A stretch of DNA of 64,000 nucleotides from CAYWMY01 sp046352935 (GTDB lineage: Bacteria > Pseudomonadota > Gammaproteobacteria > Steroidobacterales > Steroidobacteraceae), in NCBI GenBank assembly GCA_046352935.1, contig JAXMGR010000006.1:124001-188000 (forward strand), given 5' to 3'. Below are positions 60,506-64,000 of the stretch, in pieces (position 1 is the first letter of the stretch; each line of letters begins with the position of its first letter). Below the pieces are notes generated by a model, which saw only the letters and a program-made list of their open reading frames with translations, did not search any database and was not told the DNA's origin. Made by a program: the position numbers and the translations under genes.

Positions 60506-61309
60506 GTGCTGACCCGCTTCTGGACAGGAATGCTGCTCATCGCCGTGCTGGGAGCGATCGTGCTGCAGCTCGCCGCACCCGGCTCGGCGCTCGTGGCATT
60601 GGTCGCGGGCTTCGTGCTCGTCGTGGCCGGCACGCTGCTCGTCGCACGCGTGAGCCACACGCCGGCGGCGCTGCCCGCGCTCATGGCGACGCTGCGCGAG
60701 ATGCGCCACACACGGCGCACGAAGACCGAGGGGGTCCTGCAGCTCAGCGGTTTCCTGCAGGCGGCAACGCATTTCCGCTACGGCAAGATCCGGCCGGCCG
60801 AGGATGCCGCCCGGCAGATCCCGGACCCGGTGCTGCGGCGGGGCACGCTGCTGGTGTTCGATGGCTTCCAGCGCCCGCAGCTCGCGATCGCGCTGCAGCG
60901 GCAGATGGCCGAGGAACGCGAGCTGCTGCTGCGTCCCGTCGATCTGCTGCGCGCGATGGCGGGCTATGCGCCCTCGCTCGGCATGTTCGGCACGCTGCTC
61001 GGCCTGCTGCAGATGCTGTTCGGTGCGGGCGGCGGCGACGTGCACCAGATGGGCGCGGCCATGGGCTTCGCGATGATCACCACCGTCTACGGGCTGGTGT
61101 TCTCGAACCTGCTGCTGAAGCCGCTCGCGGCGCAGGTCGAGCAGCGTAACCGCCGCCAGCTGGCGCTCGGCCTCATGGCGGTGCAGGCAGTGATGATGCT
61201 CTATGACCGTCACCATCCCGAATACATCCGCGACGTGCTGAACAACCGGCGCGTATCGCAGGCCGCGCCGCAGACGGGCTTCTCGTCGGTGGTCGGGTTC
61301 GCGCGGTGA
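60506..61309 (+). CDS. MotA-like stator / proton channel protein
   Basis: A 267-residue membrane protein of the MotA/TolQ/ExbB superfamily. Two N-terminal transmembrane helices (LLIAVLGAIVLQLA, LVALVAGFVLVVAGTLLV) are followed by a cytoplasmic helical region (residues 65-150) and two more helices, AGYAPSLGMFGTLLGLLQML and GAAMGFAMITTVYGLVFSNL, which contain the conserved Pro and Gly/Thr residues of the proton path. It starts at GTG 60506 with GGAGG 6 nt upstream. Its stop overlaps the GTG of the MotB-like partner. No flagellar genes are nearby, so the driven machine is unknown. Confidence 0.85.
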   Translation: MLTRFWTGMLLIAVLGAIVLQLAAPGSALVALVAGFVLVVAGTLLVARVSHTPAALPALMATLREMRHTRRTKTEGVLQLSGFLQAATHFRYGKIRPAEDAARQIPDPVLRRGTLLVFDGFQRPQLAIALQRQMAEERELLLRPVDLLRAMAGYAPSLGMFGTLLGLLQMLFGAGGGDVHQMGAAMGFAMITTVYGLVFSNLLLKPLAAQVEQRNRRQLALGLMAVQAVMMLYDRHHPEYIRDVLNNRRVSQAAPQTGFSSVVGFAR

Positions 61310-62145
61310 ACGTCGCAGCGCGAGTCGAGGCCACCGATGCGGAGGCCATCCCCACGTTCATCGACCTGGACTGGGAGTCGAACAGCCACGACGACGGCTG
61401 GCTCGTCACCTACGCGGACATCATCAGCACCGCGCTCGCGATGGTGGTGCTGATCTTCGGTCGCGCCGCACTCGGGCCGGCACCCGCCGTGATCCCGACG
61501 CCGGTCCCCGTGGCGGCGGCCGCGACGGCTTCGATCGGAGCCGCAACGGCGGAGCCGGCCGGCGACGCTGCAGTGCCATCGGGCGACGCCTCCGGCGCGA
61601 CCATGACCGCGGCGCCCGGCGAGCTCGACTCGCGCGACGCGGCCGATCCGCTCGCACCGATCGAGCCCGACGCCACCGCAGCCGAGATCGCCACACCGCC
61701 GCCGGCCGAACTGCTCGCCGCACTCGTGAGCACGCGCTTCGCGGGCCGCATCGCGGCGGAGCGGCGCAACGAAGGCGTCGTGCTCACGATTCCCGCCGTC
61801 GCGCTCTTCGGCTCCGCGCGTGCGGACCTGAGCCCCGCGGCGCGGCCACTCCTCGACGAACTCGCCGCCACGCTGCGCGAGGCCGGCGACGCGCGGATCT
61901 CCGTCGAGGGTCACACCGACGACCGGCCCGTGCAGGGCGGCACATTCCGGTCGAACTGGGATCTTGCGGCCGCGCGCGCCAACGCGGTCACGGCGTACCT
62001 GCTCGCGCACGGCTTCTCGCCGCAACGCCTGCACTCGGTGAGCTACGCCGACACCCGCCCGGTCGTCGACAACGGCACGGCGGAAGGCCGCGCCGCGAAC
62101 CGCCGCGTGGAGCTCGCGATCGACTTCGAGACACCGCGGCGCTGA
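61306..62145 (+). CDS. MotB/OmpA-like stator partner with peptidoglycan-binding domain
   Basis: A 279-residue protein with one transmembrane helix near residues 32-52, in WLVTYADIISTALAMVVLIF, whose Asp38 corresponds to the proton-binding Asp of MotB. A Pro/Ala-rich linker (residues 55-130) precedes an OmpA-like domain (140-275) with RISVEGHTDDRPVQGG and NRRVELAI, which anchors to peptidoglycan. GTG 61306 overlaps the upstream stop (GTGA), so the pair is co-translated. It probably forms a proton-driven complex with the MotA-like protein outside a flagellar operon. Confidence 0.87.
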   Translation: MNVAARVEATDAEAIPTFIDLDWESNSHDDGWLVTYADIISTALAMVVLIFGRAALGPAPAVIPTPVPVAAAATASIGAATAEPAGDAAVPSGDASGATMTAAPGELDSRDAADPLAPIEPDATAAEIATPPPAELLAALVSTRFAGRIAAERRNEGVVLTIPAVALFGSARADLSPAARPLLDELAATLREAGDARISVEGHTDDRPVQGGTFRSNWDLAAARANAVTAYLLAHGFSPQRLHSVSYADTRPVVDNGTAEGRAANRRVELAIDFETPRR

Positions 62146-62301
62146 AGTGCTGTCCGCGGCGAGGCGCCGGACGGTGCTTCACCGTGCAGAGCTTCACGGG
62201 GCCCGGGCCACGTTCGGCTTCAGAGCCTGCACGCTGCCGTTGGTCCCTTTTCGGCGCCCTTCAGGGCCGGACCGATGCGCCTGCGCGCCAACCCGACCGC
62301 A

Positions 62302-62406
62302 TCAGCGGCGGTTGGCCTTCTTTTCCCGCTTGGCTGCCCGCTTCTCCGCGGGCGTCCTGGCTGCCTTCTTCAAGGCCTCCTTCTTGCGATCCATCCCCTT
62401 GCTCAT
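62302..62406 (-). CDS. Tiny basic protein (34 aa)
   Basis: A 34-residue lysine/arginine-rich peptide beginning MSKGMDRKKEALKKAARTPA and continuing in alternating charged helix. Similar very short basic proteins starting with MSKGMD/MSKGID are known in gammaproteobacteria but have no assigned function. AAGGAG lies 6 nt before ATG 62406. Its start overlaps the stop of the preceding tiny gene (ATGA), which strongly supports both as real genes. It might bind nucleic acid or ribosomes. Confidence 0.75.
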   Translation of the reverse strand: MSKGMDRKKEALKKAARTPAEKRAAKREKKANRR

Positions 62407-62531
62407 GCCGGCTCCTTCGGGTCAGGCTCAGCGGGCCGCGGCGCTTGCCGCTTCGCCAGGCGCTGCTGCTGTTCGCGCTTCTTGGTCTCTTCCCGCTGCT
62501 TCTTCAGCTGTCGATAGTTCGGTGCTCGCAC
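62403..62531 (-). CDS. Tiny basic coiled-coil protein (42 aa)
   Basis: A 42-residue peptide from GTG 62531: VRAPNYRQLKKQREETKKRE, then a Gln/Arg helix and a proline-rich acidic end. GAGG lies 4 nt before the GTG. Its TGA overlaps the ATG of the 34-residue gene by 4 bp, so the two are translationally coupled. A short NYR-x-KKQREE protein like this is typical of small gammaproteobacterial proteins with no known function. The charge pattern suggests a single long helix. Confidence 0.68.
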   Translation of the reverse strand: MRAPNYRQLKKQREETKKREQQQRLAKRQAPRPAEPDPKEPA

Positions 62532-62736
62532 GGAGCCTCGCTCGTTTGTTGGAAATCATGCCACTCGCAATCAGGGCCATTGTCGCATCGTTCGTGACCT
62601 GGCTGGTGCCTTCCGATCCGGCGGGGACGAGCACCATCCCCGGCACGACGTCGCGGGTGACGCAGGCGGCAGGCGACTCTCCGGCCGCTCGTGATCGCGG
62701 CCCGGTCGCCGGGCCTGGCGCCCTGGAGGTGGATCG

Positions 62737-63516
62737 CTAGGCTTTCACCGAGACGAACGCGCCGGCCCTGGCCCGCAGCTCGGCGGTCAGCAGCGTGGCG
62801 TGGATCGACACGGTGCCCTGCGCGCCCGGGCGGATGGAGACGACCTGTGCAATGCCGCTGAGCAGGCCGCCGTCGAGCTTGAGCACCTGCGCGACCTGCG
62901 GGCGGTACTGGCTCAGCAGGCTGATACCCGTCGTGGACACATCGCGCAGCTGTGCGGCATGGCCCTCGTGCGGCCAGGCGGGGTAGAGCTTCAGCTCGGC
63001 CGCCTTCCTGATGCGCGGTGCCGCGCGGCGCCCGAACAGCTCGCGCAGGTGCGCGCCCGGTCCGGCCAGCGTGAGGGTCATCGGGCTGCCGCAGCCGCTG
63101 CAGCGGGACTCAAGCCGACGCGGTCCGGTGATGCCGGTGCTGCAGAACGGGCACTGCGTGTACACGGGGCGCGGCGCCGGCCTCGGCTCGGTGTACGTGC
63201 CTTGACGCGGCCCCGTCCGGGTCTCCGTGTCCGTGCTGGCGCGACGGGGCCGCAGCGGACTCTCCGCTGGCGCCGGCCGGGCGGACGTCGCCGGGCCCTT
63301 CGTCGCGCGAAGCGTGGCGTCGTACTGGCGCCGCTTCTCGACGTTGCTCAGCACGGCATACGCCTGGTTGATCAGTACCGCGGCTTCGTGGTCGCCGCCG
63401 AGGTCGGGATGCGCCTTCAGCTTCGACATCAGGCTGCGATAGCTCGCCTTGATGACCTCGAGCGGCGCTTCGGGCTGCACATGGAGGATGCGGTAGAAGT
63501 TCCGTCGATTCTTCAA
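62737..63516 (-). CDS. DnaJ-domain protein with zinc ribbon and PilZ (c-di-GMP-binding) domain
   Basis: A 259-residue fusion. Residues 5-70 are a J domain with the essential HPD at 36-38 (KAHPDLGGDHE), needed to stimulate Hsp70. A low-complexity linker leads to a zinc ribbon, CPFC (122-125) and CSGC (139-142). The C-terminal part (160-255) looks like a PilZ domain with both c-di-GMP motifs: RAAPR (RxxxR, 164-168) and DVSTTG (D/NxSxxG, 192-197). It could tie chaperone action to c-di-GMP. The start is TTG 63516 with GGAG 8 nt upstream. No dnaK is near. Confidence 0.83.
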   Translation of the reverse strand: MKNRRNFYRILHVQPEAPLEVIKASYRSLMSKLKAHPDLGGDHEAAVLINQAYAVLSNVEKRRQYDATLRATKGPATSARPAPAESPLRPRRASTDTETRTGPRQGTYTEPRPAPRPVYTQCPFCSTGITGPRRLESRCSGCGSPMTLTLAGPGAHLRELFGRRAAPRIRKAAELKLYPAWPHEGHAAQLRDVSTTGISLLSQYRPQVAQVLKLDGGLLSGIAQVVSIRPGAQGTVSIHATLLTAELRARAGAFVSVKA

Positions 63517-63600
63517 GGCTGGCGCTCCGGGCGCGGTCGAGGCCAGTTACCTATCGGCGCATGCCGGACGGGCTTGAGGCCCCCTGAGGACCCGGCGCCC

Positions 63601-64000
63601 TCAGCCGCCGAACAGCGCGCGCAGCATGTCGGGCCCGTTGGCCCACATGACGAGCACCACGCCCATCAGCGAGCCCCCGGCGACGATGCCCGAGGCGACC
63701 GGCCAGGTGAACTCCTCCGCCATGTCGGGACGGCGGCGCTCGATGACGCGCCCGATCACGCCGCCGAGGAAGAACAGCATCGCGTAGTACCAGTGGAACG
63801 TCCACGCGAGCCCGAGGGCCGTCGGCATCGGGATCCACTGGCGGTATTTCGGCAGCGCGCGGTCGGCCAGCGTGAGCACGATGCCGAGCGTGCCGCCGAT
63901 GGCCATGAGCCAGACCTTCGCCGGTTCGAGCGCATCGAGCCCGCGCCCCAGCGCCAGCGCGACGACGCGCCAGGTCTGCGCCGCCGGTGCCGGGAACTGA
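63601..64000 (-). CDS. OPT-family oligopeptide transporter, C-terminal part (5' end outside window)
   Basis: The last 130 or so codons of an OPT/YSL-type membrane transporter, open to the window edge. The text GGTLGIVLTLADRALPKYRQ, IPMPTALGLAWTFHWYYAM, GGVIGRVIERRRPDMAEE and ASGIVAGGSLMGVVL is typical of the C-terminal transmembrane helices of bacterial OPT proteins, which import peptides or metal chelates. An internal ATG at 63906 is not the start, since the frame continues upstream with family-like sequence. Confidence 0.8.
   Translation of the reverse strand, partial: QFPAPAAQTWRVVALALGRGLDALEPAKVWLMAIGGTLGIVLTLADRALPKYRQWIPMPTALGLAWTFHWYYAMLFFLGGVIGRVIERRRPDMAEEFTWPVASGIVAGGSLMGVVLVMWANGPDMLRALFGG

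Noticed and set aside
62428..62740. Longer frames on both strands around the tiny basic genes (72 and about 60 codons)
   Set aside because: They run in other frames of the two coupled tiny genes, have weak ribosome sites and resemble no protein; the tiny pair is better supported.

Overview
The window is about 64 kb of uniformly GC-rich, gene-dense chromosomal DNA. It looks like a gammaproteobacterium. TtcA, Uup, YheS, a DUF47/PiT phosphate pair, class I fructose-bisphosphatase and a class III PHA synthase subunit are all of gammaproteobacterial type. The PHA genes, a Rieske oxygenase, several GST-fold proteins, SnoaL-like and EthD-like proteins would suit a Steroidobacterales/Nevskiales-like aerobic degrader, but that placement is inference. 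I see no rRNA, CRISPR array, insertion sequence, integrase or prophage. The only RNA gene found is a tRNA-Arg(TCG) at 24785.

Layout. 1-5.2 kb: end of a methyltransferase, a UvrD-type helicase and small housekeeping enzymes (kinase-like NTPase, NUDIX, HAD). 5.3-9.9 kb (minus strand): ttcA, then a tyrosine phosphatase/ADP-ribosylglycohydrolase fusion, a zinc metallopeptidase and an ATP-grasp ligase, joined in two ATGA-coupled pairs. 10-13.9 kb: PHA granule cluster with phaE, a degenerate M32 carboxypeptidase, a phasin with its own sigma-70 promoter and terminator, and phaR. 13.9-24.7 kb: LEA14-like lipoprotein, odd GH57 protein, DUF192 pair, ABC exporter, phosphate transport pair, YheS and a Rieske oxygenase. 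25-30.3 kb: signalling block with a FIST sensor, hybrid histidine kinase, an AraC regulator with a Glu-substituted receiver, and a glyoxalase-cyclase fusion. 30.3-38.7 kb: DUF1800/DUF1501 secretion pair, fbp, DUF4197, a DUF1343 (NamZ-like) muramidase with a DOMON-like partner, and an alanine-rich protein. 38.8-48.2 kb: uup, three GST-fold proteins, secreted TPR and GH-like proteins, a YeeE/YedE-type pair and a SnoaL-like protein. 48.2-58.8 kb: epimerase, cobalamin-type radical SAM enzyme coupled to a metallo-beta-lactamase-fold protein, GNAT, RNase Z-like protein, haem-propeller protein and GH17 membrane protein. 59-64 kb: SDR, YbaN-like protein, MotA/MotB-like stator pair, two tiny overlapping basic genes, a DnaJ/zinc-ribbon/PilZ protein and the end of an OPT transporter.

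Three threads stand out. First, several proteins keep a family fold but have lost expected catalytic residues: the M32 peptidase, the GH57 protein, the receiver domain and the ADP-ribosylglycohydrolase domain. Second, at least four genes have a -10-like hexamer exactly 6 nt before the start codon and no Shine-Dalgarno sequence, which predicts leaderless mRNAs. Third, some compact couplings have no obvious textbook role: phosphatase/ARH plus metallopeptidase plus ATP-grasp, glyoxalase plus cyclase, and DnaJ plus PilZ. These are the best places to look for undescribed biology. No single complete novel defence or mobile system is evident.
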